DNA of 10,098 nucleotides from VRUE01 sp036265675 (GCA_036265675.1 DATAOP010000048.1:1-10098); one strand, 5' to 3'; shown: positions 1 to 6,767, counted from the stretch's first letter. The notes: a model not told the origin generated them from the sequence alone. Made by a program: numbers and translations.

Positions 1-417
1 GCCGATCAGGTCGCCGAGGTCGAGATCGACCAGCAGCCGATAGGGCTCCTCGCCGAGCACGTCCTCGCGGGCGTGCAGCTGGATCTGGCCGCTGCCGTCG
101 CGGAGGTCGAGGAAGCAGGCCTTGCCGTGGCCGCGCCGGGCGACGATCCGCCCCGCGACCCGGTGCCGCGACTGGGTCTCGAGCCCGGCCGCCAAGCCCT
201 GATGGGCGGCGCGGACCTCACCGATCTCCTCGCGCTCGGCGAACTCGTGGGGGAACGGCTCGACGCCGGCCTCGCGCAATCGCTCGAGCTTCTCGCGGCG
301 ATCGCGGAGGACATCAGTTCCGCCCACCTCCTCGGCTCCCGCTCTCTCGCGAGACGCTCGGTCGCTCCCGCGGTCGGAGGTGGGCGGGTGCGCTTTCTCC
401 TGCTCAGGCTCCGTCAT
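1..417 (-). CDS. lysS: Lysyl-tRNA synthetase, class II, N-terminal part (runs off left edge)
   Basis: This is the first 139 codons of a class II lysyl-tRNA synthetase, which attaches lysine to tRNA-Lys in the cytoplasm. The ATG is at 417-415 and the frame stays open to base 1. After a charged, poorly conserved leader of about 35 residues comes a helix with REKLERLREAGVEPFPHEF, the usual LysRS opening. The anticodon-binding OB fold follows, with GRIVARRGHGKACFLDLRDG and then the SGQIQLHARED strand and LDLGDLIG at the edge. The catalytic domain with motifs 1-3 lies outside the window. The gap to the greA stop is only 22 bp, so greA and lysS are probably cotranscribed. No strong ribosome-binding site precedes the ATG, so the exact start is less certain than the identity. 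Confidence 0.9.
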   Translation of the reverse strand, partial: MTEPEQEKAHPPTSDRGSDRASRERAGAEEVGGTDVLRDRREKLERLREAGVEPFPHEFAEREEIGEVRAAHQGLAAGLETQSRHRVAGRIVARRGHGKACFLDLRDGSGQIQLHAREDVLGEEPYRLLVDLDLGDLIG

Positions 418-439
418 CCAGACGCGAGCCTACTTGGAC

Positions 440-919
440 CTAGGCCGTCTCGATCTTCGTGATTTTGAGTTTTTTCCTCGGGCCGCGCGGGACCTCGACG
501 GTGACGACGTCGTTGCGCTTGCGGCCGATCAGGGCTCTGCCGATCGGCGACTCGTTCGAGAGCTTCTGCTCGAGCGGGTCGGCCTCGGTCGAGCCGACGA
601 TCTGGAATTTCTGCGAGTCGCCGCTTTTCTGGTCTTTGACGTGGACGACCGAGCCGACGGTGACCTCGTCGGTGCCGACTTCCTTCTCGTCGATGACGGT
701 CGCCCGGCGCAGCCGCTCTTCGAGCTGCGCGATCCGCGCCTCGAGCAGCGCCTGCTCGTTCTTGGCGTCGTCGTACTCGGCGTTCTCGGAGATGTCGCCG
801 AACTCGCGCGCCTCCTTGATCCGTGCCGCGACCTCGCGCCGTCTCTCGGTCGAGAGGTTCTCGATTTCTTCTTTGAGCTTCTCGAGCCCTTCGGGGGTGA
901 TTACCGCCTGCCGCGTCAC
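440..919 (-). CDS. greA: Transcription elongation factor GreA
   Basis: GreA binds the RNA polymerase secondary channel and stimulates cleavage of backtracked transcripts. From the GTG at 919 the protein is 159 residues, the normal family length. Residues about 8-75 form the N-terminal coiled coil with the signature FGDISENAEYDDAK. Asp42 and Glu45 match the acidic tip residues that hold the catalytic Mg2+. The C-terminal FKBP-like domain (about 85-159) carries the SNESPIGRALIGRK signature. The GTG is chosen because GAGGG lies 7 nt upstream (927-931) and the coiled coil begins at the expected distance. An upstream in-frame ATG at 1006 would add 29 non-conserved residues without support. A TATAAT box lies about 110 bp upstream. 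lysS follows after 22 bp. Confidence 0.95.
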   Translation of the reverse strand: MTRQAVITPEGLEKLKEEIENLSTERRREVAARIKEAREFGDISENAEYDDAKNEQALLEARIAQLEERLRRATVIDEKEVGTDEVTVGSVVHVKDQKSGDSQKFQIVGSTEADPLEQKLSNESPIGRALIGRKRNDVVTVEVPRGPRKKLKITKIETA

Positions 920-926
920 TTCTCTG

Positions 927-931
927 CCCTC
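927..931 (-). promoter_or_regulatory. Ribosome-binding site of greA
   Basis: The minus-strand sequence GAGGG sits 7 nt before the GTG at 919-917. It decides the start of greA in favour of this GTG over the ATG at 1006. Confidence 0.6.
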
Positions 932-1027
932 GCTTTGCTGATCACTGGTGGTTTCCCGGGCCCTGGACCCAAAAAACGCCCGGGCGCGAGCGAACCATGC
1001 CGCCACACCTGGGCCAAGAGCCGCGGG

Positions 1028-1056
1028 ATTATAGCGAGGCGCTTTCGTCGCCTCAG
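1028..1056 (-). promoter_or_regulatory. Probable sigma70-type promoter of greA-lysS
   Basis: A perfect TATAAT is read on the minus strand at 1033-1028. CTGAGG at 1056-1051 is a weak -35 with the TGA core, 17 bp away. Transcription would start near 1021 and give a leader of about 100 nt before greA. The -35 lies inside a small hairpin (1036-1041 paired with 1049-1054, GAGGCG/CGCCTC, 7-nt loop). That hairpin may also help end transcription of the upstream glycine-rich gene, but there is no T-run after it. Confidence 0.45.
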
Positions 1057-1065
1057 CCGCTTTTC

Positions 1066-2439
1066 CTACTTCTTTTTCTTGACCTTGAAATTGAAGGTTG
1101 CAGGCGTGACGTCGCTACCGCCTGGAGCAACGGCCTCGACCGAGAAGCTGTGCTTGCCGGGCTTGACCCTGTAGCTCTTCGGCGAGGTGCAGCGAGCGAA
1201 CGCGCTCTTGTCGAGCTTGCACCGGAAGGTCGCGCCGGGCTGGTCGGAGCTGAAGCCGAATTTGACCTTCGTCTTCGTCTCCTTGGTCTTCACCGTCTTC
1301 TTGGGGTGGGCCGTGATCGTCGTGTCCGGGCGTGGAGGTGGCGCCGTTTTAGGTGCCGGCGGAGTGGGCGCGACGACGGTGTAGGTGGCGCTCGCGCTCG
1401 CGGTGCCTTCTTCCGCGTCTTCGGCTTTGACGGTCAGCGTGTGCGGCCCCAGGGTCGAGGTATCGAGCGCGGCGCCGTTGGCGACCGATCCGGAGCAAGC
1501 GTCGATCGCGACGCCTTCCGGTGAGGAGCAGGTGTAGGAGGCGGTGAGGGCCTGGCCCTGGGGGACCGACCCGCCCGCAACCGGGGAGGAGATATCGATC
1601 GTCGGAGGTTTGAGGTATGCGATTTCGATCCTGGGATCCAGCATGGACGGGAATTTCACTCCGCCCGGGGGAACCAGATTGGAGCCACCACCACCGCCGC
1701 CGCCGCCGTATATGCAACCGCCGCCGCCACCGCCACCGCCATAGAGGCCTCCGCCGCCACCGCCGCCGCCGTTGTGGCCCCCTTGACCGAGGCCGCCCAG
1801 ACCGCCAAGCCCGAGTCCGCCTTCGCCGCCAGAGAAGAAGCACCCATGGCCTCCCACGCCTCCATCGGCGAGGCCGCCCTTTTCACCACCGGCGTTTTTC
1901 TCCCCCCCGAGTTTGTCGGTATCGGGTGCGTACTGACCGTCTTCGCCCGCGGCGCCTCCGCCGCCTCCAAGGTGACCGGCTTCACTACCCCCGGCGCCGC
2001 CCCCGCCGGCGGAGACGATCAGCCGGGTGTCGGAATACAACCCGTCGGCGAGCGGTGTTGTGCGGACGTCGGAGGCCCCGCCTCCGCCACCACCTCCGAC
2101 AGGGGATTTGCTCGCCGACCCGCCGCCATTGAAACCCCCCGTTCCGCCCGCGGCCTGAGGTTTCCCGTCTCCGCCAACCTCGATGTAAAGCGTCTCGGCG
2201 GGGACCACGCCCACCTTGCCGATGACGGCCACCGAATCGCCCCCCGCCGCATCGGCGGTCGCTCCGCCTCTCCCCCCGAGCGCACCGAGCGTGACCTTGT
2301 GGACTCCGGCCGGGACGGCGAAGGTCTGCTCAGCGCCTGTGTAAGGGAAGACCTTGATGACCAGGGCTTGGGCAGGCGGTGCCGGCAGCACGAGGGCTGC
2401 GGCGGCAGCGACGATCAACGCGGAGAAAGCCCCCCTCAC
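1066..2439 (-). CDS. Secreted glycine-rich protein with Ig-like and Cys-pair C-terminal modules (paralog 1)
   Basis: This 457-residue exported protein has no known function. Residues 1-25 form a signal peptide (MRGAF, an Ala/Leu/Val core, and AQA before the likely cleavage site). Residues about 28-255 are a glycine-rich domain of the ALK-like type, with TFAVPAGVHKVTL, ASDVRTTPL and DTRLIVSAGGGG. It ends in three blocks of exactly eight glycines (224-231, 234-241, 245-252) separated by LY and CIY. An Ig-like module follows (about 279-356; Cys304 and Cys315 could pair), then a Pro-rich linker and a C-terminal module (about 372-457) with Cys407 and Cys417 and a basic KVKKKK end. The start is a GTG 15 bp after the stop of its paralog with no good ribosome-binding site, so translation is probably coupled. 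It is likely a cell-surface or matrix protein; that role is inferred. Confidence 0.85.
   Translation of the reverse strand: MRGAFSALIVAAAAALVLPAPPAQALVIKVFPYTGAEQTFAVPAGVHKVTLGALGGRGGATADAAGGDSVAVIGKVGVVPAETLYIEVGGDGKPQAAGGTGGFNGGGSASKSPVGGGGGGGASDVRTTPLADGLYSDTRLIVSAGGGGAGGSEAGHLGGGGGAAGEDGQYAPDTDKLGGEKNAGGEKGGLADGGVGGHGCFFSGGEGGLGLGGLGGLGQGGHNGGGGGGGGLYGGGGGGGGCIYGGGGGGGGSNLVPPGGVKFPSMLDPRIEIAYLKPPTIDISSPVAGGSVPQGQALTASYTCSSPEGVAIDACSGSVANGAALDTSTLGPHTLTVKAEDAEEGTASASATYTVVAPTPPAPKTAPPPRPDTTITAHPKKTVKTKETKTKVKFGFSSDQPGATFRCKLDKSAFARCTSPKSYRVKPGKHSFSVEAVAPGGSDVTPATFNFKVKKKK
1684..1777 (-). repeat. Low-complexity poly-Gly codon tract (paralog 1)
   Basis: A GGN codon run encodes three blocks of eight glycines separated by LY and CIY. 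The codons are mixed GGC, GGT and GGA, so this is not a pure trinucleotide run. Coding direction is minus. Confidence 0.7.
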
Positions 2440-2454
2440 CGCTAACGAGGGTAC

Positions 2455-3789
2455 CTATGTCTTCTTCTTGACCTTGAAGCGGAACGTCGCAGGCGTGGGA
2501 TCGGTGCCGGCCGGGCCGACCGCCCCGACCGAGAACGTGTGCTTGCCCTTCTTCACCTTGTAGCTCTTCGGCGAGGTGCAGGGAGCAAACGACCCCTTGT
2601 CGAGCTTGCACTGGAAGGTCGCGCCCGGCTGGTCGGAGCTGAAGCTGAATTTGACCTTGGCCTTCTTCTTCTTGGTCCTGACCGTTTTCTTCGGGTGGCC
2701 GGTAATCGTCGTGTCGAGTGGGGGCGAAGGGCTCGGCGCCGGCGGGGCGACCACCGTGTAGGTGGCGCTCGCGCTTGCGGTGTTTTTGGCTTTGTCTTCG
2801 GCTTTGACGGTCAGAATGTGGGGCCCGAGGGTCGAGGTGTCGAGTGCCGCCCCGTCGGCAACCGACCCCGCGCATTCTTCGATCGGGACGGCTTCGGGGG
2901 ACGAGCACGTGTAGGAAGCGGTCAGCGCCTGTCCCTGGGTGATCGTGGCGCCTTCGACGGGCGACGCGATCGCGATCGTCGGCGGATTGAAATAGGACAA
3001 CTGTGCCGCTGATGGTTGTGGGGTAGGGATGACGATCGACAGGCCTTCGGCGAACGACGAGCCGCCGCCTCCGCCGCCGCCTCCGAATGTGCAGCCGCCG
3101 CCTCCGCCTCCGCCGCCGTAATAGCCGCCGCCGCCGCCGCCACCGCCATTCGTACCTACTTCTCCCCCGCTGCCGGCCCCGCCGAGACCGAGGGCGCCTG
3201 CTCCGCTGATGCCGCCGCAGCTGGGTTCGCCGGCTGCTCCGCCAGGTACTTTCCCTTCCCCTCCACCGCCGTTCCCACCGGTGGATGTCTGGCCTGCTTC
3301 GCCGGCGGCGCCTCCATTGCCCCCCGGGCCTTCAGGTCCTGTGCCGCCAGCGCCACCACCGCCGGCGGCGACGATCAGCCGCGTGTCGGGGCTGAGACCG
3401 TCGGCGCGGGGGGAGGTGCGCACGTCGGTCGCCCCGCCGCCACCGCCGCCGCCTTCGCCGGTGGCCGCGCCGCCGCCGTTGAACCCCCCGGCGCCTCCTT
3501 CTGCCTGCGATTGCCCGTTGCCGCCGACCTCGATGTAGAGCGTCTGGCCGGGGGTGACCACGGTCGCTCCGCCGGTCAGCGCCGCGCCTTCGCCGCCCGA
3601 GGCGCCGGCGGCGTCACCGCCGGCTCCGCCGATCGCCGCCAGTGCGACTCGGTGGACACCGTCTGGAACGGTGAAGGTTTGCTCGCTCCCCGTGAAGGTG
3701 AATACTTTTTTGACCACCGCCTGGGCGGTGGGCGCCAGGAGCATCAGGACCCCGGTGGCCAGGGCAGCGATAGCCAGCACCCTCCTCAT
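2455..3789 (-). CDS. Secreted glycine-rich protein with Ig-like and Cys-pair C-terminal modules (paralog 2)
   Basis: This 444-residue paralog of the next gene downstream has the same module order and unknown function. Residues 1-24 are a signal peptide (MRR, a hydrophobic core, TAQA before the likely cleavage site). The glycine-rich ALK-like domain (about 27-245) has TFTVPDGVHRVAL, TLYIEVGGNG, ATDVRTSPR and DTRLIVAAGGGG. It ends in three eight-glycine blocks (215-222, 225-232, 236-243) separated by YY and CTF. The Ig-like module (about 270-347) has Cys295 and Cys306. After a Pro/Ser linker, the C-terminal module (about 360-444) has Cys394, Cys404 and a KVKKKT end. The ATG lies 7 nt after a TACGCT box, suggesting a leaderless transcript, and no Shine-Dalgarno is visible. 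It is the first gene of a two-gene unit. Surface adhesion or matrix formation is only a guess. Confidence 0.87.
   Translation of the reverse strand: MRRVLAIAALATGVLMLLAPTAQAVVKKVFTFTGSEQTFTVPDGVHRVALAAIGGAGGDAAGASGGEGAALTGGATVVTPGQTLYIEVGGNGQSQAEGGAGGFNGGGAATGEGGGGGGGATDVRTSPRADGLSPDTRLIVAAGGGGAGGTGPEGPGGNGGAAGEAGQTSTGGNGGGGEGKVPGGAAGEPSCGGISGAGALGLGGAGSGGEVGTNGGGGGGGGYYGGGGGGGGCTFGGGGGGGGSSFAEGLSIVIPTPQPSAAQLSYFNPPTIAIASPVEGATITQGQALTASYTCSSPEAVPIEECAGSVADGAALDTSTLGPHILTVKAEDKAKNTASASATYTVVAPPAPSPSPPLDTTITGHPKKTVRTKKKKAKVKFSFSSDQPGATFQCKLDKGSFAPCTSPKSYKVKKGKHTFSVGAVGPAGTDPTPATFRFKVKKKT
3058..3150 (-). repeat. Low-complexity poly-Gly codon tract (paralog 2)
   Basis: This is the counterpart of the tract at 1684-1777. 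It again encodes exactly three runs of eight glycines separated by YY and CTF, but with a different pattern of GGC, GGA and GGT codons. Confidence 0.7.
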
Positions 3790-3796
3790 CGGCGCG

Positions 3797-3826
3797 AGCG
3801 TACTCTCGCTGGAAGGGGAATTCCAA
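3797..3826 (-). promoter_or_regulatory. Probable promoter of the glycine-rich gene pair, leaderless layout
   Basis: On the minus strand, TTGGAA (3826-3821) is followed after 18 bp by TACGCT (3802-3797), which fits TANNNT. Seven bases then precede the ATG at 3789, so the transcript would start at or next to the start codon. Leaderless mRNAs with this spacing are common in Actinomycetota. No other ribosome-binding site is visible. Confidence 0.45.
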
Positions 3827-3843
3827 GCGGTCTCGGCGATTAT

Positions 3844-4857
3844 TCAGGAACTTGCGGGGATGGGCCTCAAGCTGGCGCCTGCGCCAACGAGGGCCCGGGC
3901 GCGATCGAGGCCGGCGCTCTGCTGGAGCTCCTGCGCCGTCTCCTTGTCGAGGCCGAGCGAGTCGACATACCAGGGGTAGAACTTGCGCAGGTAGCGGGCG
4001 GCGCGATCGCGGCCGAGGTGCTCCTCGGCGCGGTCGATCGTCCACAGCAGCTCGGCCGCGATCTCCTCGCGCCGCGGCGGCCCCTCGCGGCGGCCGGTCA
4101 GCTCTTCGAAGACCCAGGGGTTGCCGAGCGAGCCGCGGGCGATCATCACCGCGTCGGCGCCGGACTCGCGGTAGGCGCGCCGCGCCGCCTCGGCGCTCTT
4201 CAGCCCGCCGGAGACGATCACCGGCACCTCGAGGCGCTCGGCGAGCTCGCGGGTCAGCGCGTAGTCGGGCTCGCCCTTGTGGCCGGCGGTCGCCGCGCGC
4301 GGATGGAGGGCGATCGCCGCCGCGCCGCCCTCCTCGGCCAGCCGCACCGCGAGATCGAGGCCGGAGCGATCATCGGCCCGCAGGCCGGAGCGGAGCTTGA
4401 CCGTCACCGGCAGCCCGCTGCCCTCCCTGGCGGCGGCCACCAGCGCCAGCGCCAGCTCGGGATCGGTGAGGAGCTCTACCCCGGCGCCTGTCTTGCGGAC
4501 CTTTCGCACCGGACATCCCATGTTGATGTCGATCAGGTCGGCGCCGGTCTCGGCCGCGATCGCCGCGCCGGATCGCATCGCCTCGGGATCGTGGCCGAAG
4601 AGCTGGATCGAGACCGGGTGCTCGTCCGGATGGATCCGCATCAGCTCCTGCAGGGTGCGCTCGTTGCGGTGGTGGAGGCCGAAGCTCGAGACCATCTCCG
4701 AGACGGCGAGGCCGGCGCCGTGGCGCCTGGCCTGGAGGCGGACGAACCAGTTGCCGATCCCGGCGAGCGGCGCGAGCAGGACCCGGTTGGCGATCCTGAC
4801 GCCGCCGATCTCGAACGGGTCGGTGAGGGGTGCTTGTCGTTCAGGCGTTGCGGGCAT
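3844..4857 (-). CDS. dusB: tRNA-dihydrouridine synthase, DusB type
   Basis: This FMN-dependent enzyme reduces specific uridines in tRNA to dihydrouridine. The 337-residue protein is of usual length. Residues about 14-255 form the TIM barrel. VLLAPLAGIGN is the FMN-binding first strand, and DINMGCPVRKV carries the catalytic Cys115. Lys154 lies in VTVKLRSG and His185/Arg187 in HPRAATAG. VSGGLKS and MIARGSLGNPWVF form the phosphate-binding end. The C-terminal helical domain (about 265-330) would bind tRNA. HPRAATAG differs from the more usual HxRTRxQxY pattern of E. coli-like enzymes. The ATG overlaps the last 17 bases of coaX in another frame and has no Shine-Dalgarno, which suggests translational coupling. 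Assignment to the Dus family is certain; the DusB subgroup is very likely. Confidence 0.93.
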   Translation of the reverse strand: MPATPERQAPLTDPFEIGGVRIANRVLLAPLAGIGNWFVRLQARRHGAGLAVSEMVSSFGLHHRNERTLQELMRIHPDEHPVSIQLFGHDPEAMRSGAAIAAETGADLIDINMGCPVRKVRKTGAGVELLTDPELALALVAAAREGSGLPVTVKLRSGLRADDRSGLDLAVRLAEEGGAAAIALHPRAATAGHKGEPDYALTRELAERLEVPVIVSGGLKSAEAARRAYRESGADAVMIARGSLGNPWVFEELTGRREGPPRREEIAAELLWTIDRAEEHLGRDRAARYLRKFYPWYVDSLGLDKETAQELQQSAGLDRARALVGAGASLRPIPASS

Positions 4858-5602
4858 GGATGAGACGCAGTCCGGTCAGGGTAAGCATCTCGTCGACCTC
4901 GTCGATCGTCTCCGTGAAGGGGACGATCCGGGCGGCGAGGCCGCCGGTCGCGAGCAGGCTGACCTCGCCGAGCTCCTCCTCCATCCGCCGCACCACCCCG
5001 TCGATCATCCCGGCGAAGCCGAAGACGACGCCGGACTGGATCGCCGCAGCGCTCGAGCGGCCGATCGCCGCGTGCGGCTCTGAGAGTTCGATCCGCGGGA
5101 TCCGGGCGGCGCGCTCGACCAGCGCCGTCAGCGAGATCTCGAGGCCGGGGGCGATCGCCCCGCCGAGGTATTCGCCCTCGGCCGAGACCGCGTCGAAGTT
5201 GATGCCGGTGCCGAAGTCGACGACGACGCAGGCGCCGCCGAAGCGATCGTAGGCGGCGACCGCGTTGACGAGCCGGTCGGCGCCGACTTCGAGCGGGTTG
5301 TCGATCCGGATCGGCATCCCGGTCTTCACTCCGGGACGGATTGCCAGGAAGCCGGCGTCGAGGTAGCGCTCGGTCAGCTCCTCGTACTGCTCGCCAAGCG
5401 GAGGGACGACCGAGGAGACGCAGACCGCCTCGATCTCGTCGAGGCTGAGCCCGCTGAGCGCCAGCATCCCCCCGATCCGCACGGCGAGCTCGTCGCCGGT
5501 GGCCCCGGAGCGGGTCTGAAAACGCCAGTGCTCGACCAGGCGCTCGCCGTCGAAGGCGCCGAGGTGGGTCTGGGTGTTGCCGATGTCGGCAGCGAGCAGC
5601 AT
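4841..5602 (-). CDS. coaX: Type III pantothenate kinase CoaX
   Basis: CoaX phosphorylates pantothenate in the first step of coenzyme A synthesis. From the ATG at 5602 the protein is 253 residues, the family norm. The ASKHA-fold motifs are in order: AADIGNTQ (residues 4-11, phosphate loop), GADRLVNA (107-114, with catalytic Asp109), VVDFGTGINFD (127-137), GGAIAPG (147-153) and LLATGGLA (216-223). The motif usually written DFGTATTFD reads DFGTGINFD here. The frame stays open far upstream across the opposite-strand GST gene, but those residues have no family match and the DIGNT motif must lie near the N terminus, so the extension is rejected. It heads a unit with dusB, whose start lies inside its end. 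Confidence 0.95.
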   Translation of the reverse strand: MLLAADIGNTQTHLGAFDGERLVEHWRFQTRSGATGDELAVRIGGMLALSGLSLDEIEAVCVSSVVPPLGEQYEELTERYLDAGFLAIRPGVKTGMPIRIDNPLEVGADRLVNAVAAYDRFGGACVVVDFGTGINFDAVSAEGEYLGGAIAPGLEISLTALVERAARIPRIELSEPHAAIGRSSAAAIQSGVVFGFAGMIDGVVRRMEEELGEVSLLATGGLAARIVPFTETIDEVDEMLTLTGLRLIHARNA

Positions 5603-5633
5603 CGAAAATCCGCCGCAAGTATCCACCACCGAA

Positions 5634-5639
5634 TACGAT
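5634..5639 (+). promoter_or_regulatory. Possible -10 element of the GST-like gene
   Basis: TACGAT fits TANNNT and ends 8 bp before the ATG at 5648, which again suggests a leaderless transcript. No good -35 is visible. The whole divergent gap to coaX is only 45 bp. Confidence 0.3.
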
Positions 5640-5647
5640 CGGCCGCG

Positions 5648-6400
5648 ATGAAGGTGCGCCTCTACACGCTTCCTGCATCCCACCCCGGGATGACGGCGAA
5701 GCGGATGCTCGAGCACAAGGGAATCTCCTACACGCGGGTCGACATGCTGCCGGGCCTCTCGCGCTACATCGTCCGCGCCCTTCGCTTCAACGAGGGGACG
5801 GTGCCGGCGATGGTGATCGACGGCCGCAGGGTGCAGGGGTCGCGAACGATCGCCCAGGAGCTCGAGCGGCTGAAGCCCGAGCCGCCGCTGTTCCCGGCCG
5901 ACGCCGACCAGCGCGCGGCGGTGGTCGAGGTCGAGCGCTGGGGAGACGTCGAGCTCCAGGACACCGCCCGCAAGATCATGCTCTGGGCGGCCGCCCGGGT
6001 CCCGGAGGCGCGCCTCAGCTATCTGGAGGAAGCGCGGATCGGCCTGCCCCACGGCGTCGCGGCGAAGACGGGCGGACCGCTCGTCTCCCTCGCGGTCCGT
6101 CTCAACGACGCGACCGAAGAGAACGCCCGGGCCGCGCTGGCGAAGCTCCCCGCGCAGCTGCAGCGGGTCGACGATGAGATCGCCGCCGGCACGATCGGCG
6201 GCGAGAAGCTGAACGCCGCCGACTACCAGGTCGGTGCGAGCATGCGGCTGCTGCTCACGAGCCAGGACCTGCGGCCGATGATCGACGCCCGCCCCGCTGG
6301 CGAGCTCGCGCGCCGCGCCGTCCCCAGCTTCGCCGGCGACCTGCCGCCGACGATCCCGGAGTCGCTGCTCGAGCCGCTGCGGGCTACCGCCGCGGCCTGA
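5648..6400 (+). CDS. Glutathione S-transferase-like protein
   Basis: This is a 250-residue cytoplasmic protein with a thioredoxin-fold N-terminal domain of the GST type (about 1-80). KVRLYTLPASHPG forms the first strand and helix start. GTVPAMVIDGR contains the expected cis-proline after Val. QGSRTIAQELERL corresponds to the ESxxI glutathione-contact segment, with Gly-Ser in place of Glu-Ser. The rest (about 95-250) is helical, as in GST C-terminal domains, but I cannot assign a class. There is no CxxC, so disulfide reductase activity is unlikely. Most Actinomycetota use mycothiol rather than glutathione, so the true thiol partner or substrate is open. It is the only plus-strand gene here, divergent from coaX and overlapping the next gene tail to tail by 17 bp. 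The ATG at 5648 is chosen because the fold begins at once. Confidence 0.8.
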   Translation: MKVRLYTLPASHPGMTAKRMLEHKGISYTRVDMLPGLSRYIVRALRFNEGTVPAMVIDGRRVQGSRTIAQELERLKPEPPLFPADADQRAAVVEVERWGDVELQDTARKIMLWAAARVPEARLSYLEEARIGLPHGVAAKTGGPLVSLAVRLNDATEENARAALAKLPAQLQRVDDEIAAGTIGGEKLNAADYQVGASMRLLLTSQDLRPMIDARPAGELARRAVPSFAGDLPPTIPESLLEPLRATAAA

Positions 6401-6737
6401 GCCGGCGCAGCCCGTCGGGGTCGAGCTGGAGCACGGCCCAGGGGACGAAGATCAGCGGACCGCCGAACATGATCACGGCGAGCGTGCTGCCGGAGAGGCC
6501 GAGCCCGCCGACCGCCGCGACGAGGATCACAAGCCAGCCCCAGAGCACCGAGGCGACGGTCGGCCGCGAGAGAAATGCGGCGAGCAGGTCGATGCGGCGC
6601 ACGCCCTCGGGCCGCTCCCCCCAGGCGCGGGTGCCGCGAAGGCGCATCCATGCCACCGGCATCCCGATCAGCTGCGCCCAGCCGCCCATCCAGATCACCG
6701 AGATGGCCAAACCACTCAACAGCTCGACGGCGCTCAT
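6384..6737 (-). CDS. Small integral membrane protein, unknown function
   Basis: I do not recognise this 117-residue protein. It has three likely membrane segments: about 5-30 (LLSGLAISVIWMGGW...), 61-81 (VASVLWGWLVILVAAVGG) and 85-103 (TLAVIMFGGPLIFVPWAVL). A charged loop with RGTRAWGERPEG lies between the first two, and the tail is Arg-rich (RRLRPRR). The tail should be cytoplasmic by the positive-inside rule. It starts 30 bp after the folK stop on the same strand, so it probably belongs to the fol transcript. Many Actinomycetota carry a DUF3180 membrane gene after folK; this one is shorter and I do not claim homology. Its last 17 bp overlap the convergent GST-like gene. It could be an over-called frame, but the hydrophobic pattern argues for a real gene. 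Confidence 0.6.
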   Translation of the reverse strand: MSAVELLSGLAISVIWMGGWAQLIGMPVAWMRLRGTRAWGERPEGVRRIDLLAAFLSRPTVASVLWGWLVILVAAVGGLGLSGSTLAVIMFGGPLIFVPWAVLQLDPDGLRRLRPRR

Positions 6738-6767
6738 CGCGCCTGTATCGGACGGATCGGGCCGCGC

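Noticed and set aside
920..1006. Longer GreA starting at ATG 1006
   Set aside because: It adds 29 non-conserved residues, while the GTG at 919 has a good ribosome-binding site and gives the standard length.
1036..1054. Intrinsic terminator of the downstream glycine-rich gene
   Set aside because: The hairpin has only 6 bp and is followed by the TATAAT box rather than a T-run, so it is mentioned only with the greA promoter.
3016..4863. 615-codon plus-strand open frame
   Set aside because: It lies antisense to dusB and the N-terminal half of a glycine-rich gene, both well supported on the minus strand. Its translation is low-complexity Ala/Gly/Arg, as expected for an open frame caused by high GC at third positions.
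5528..5647. Upstream extension of the GST-like gene
   Set aside because: It would overlap the coaX start and add 40 residues before the first strand of the thioredoxin fold.
5603..6052. Upstream extension of coaX to a 403-residue protein
   Set aside because: The extra residues are antisense to the GST-like gene and match no family. The DIGNT phosphate loop must lie at the N terminus, as it does from the ATG at 5602.
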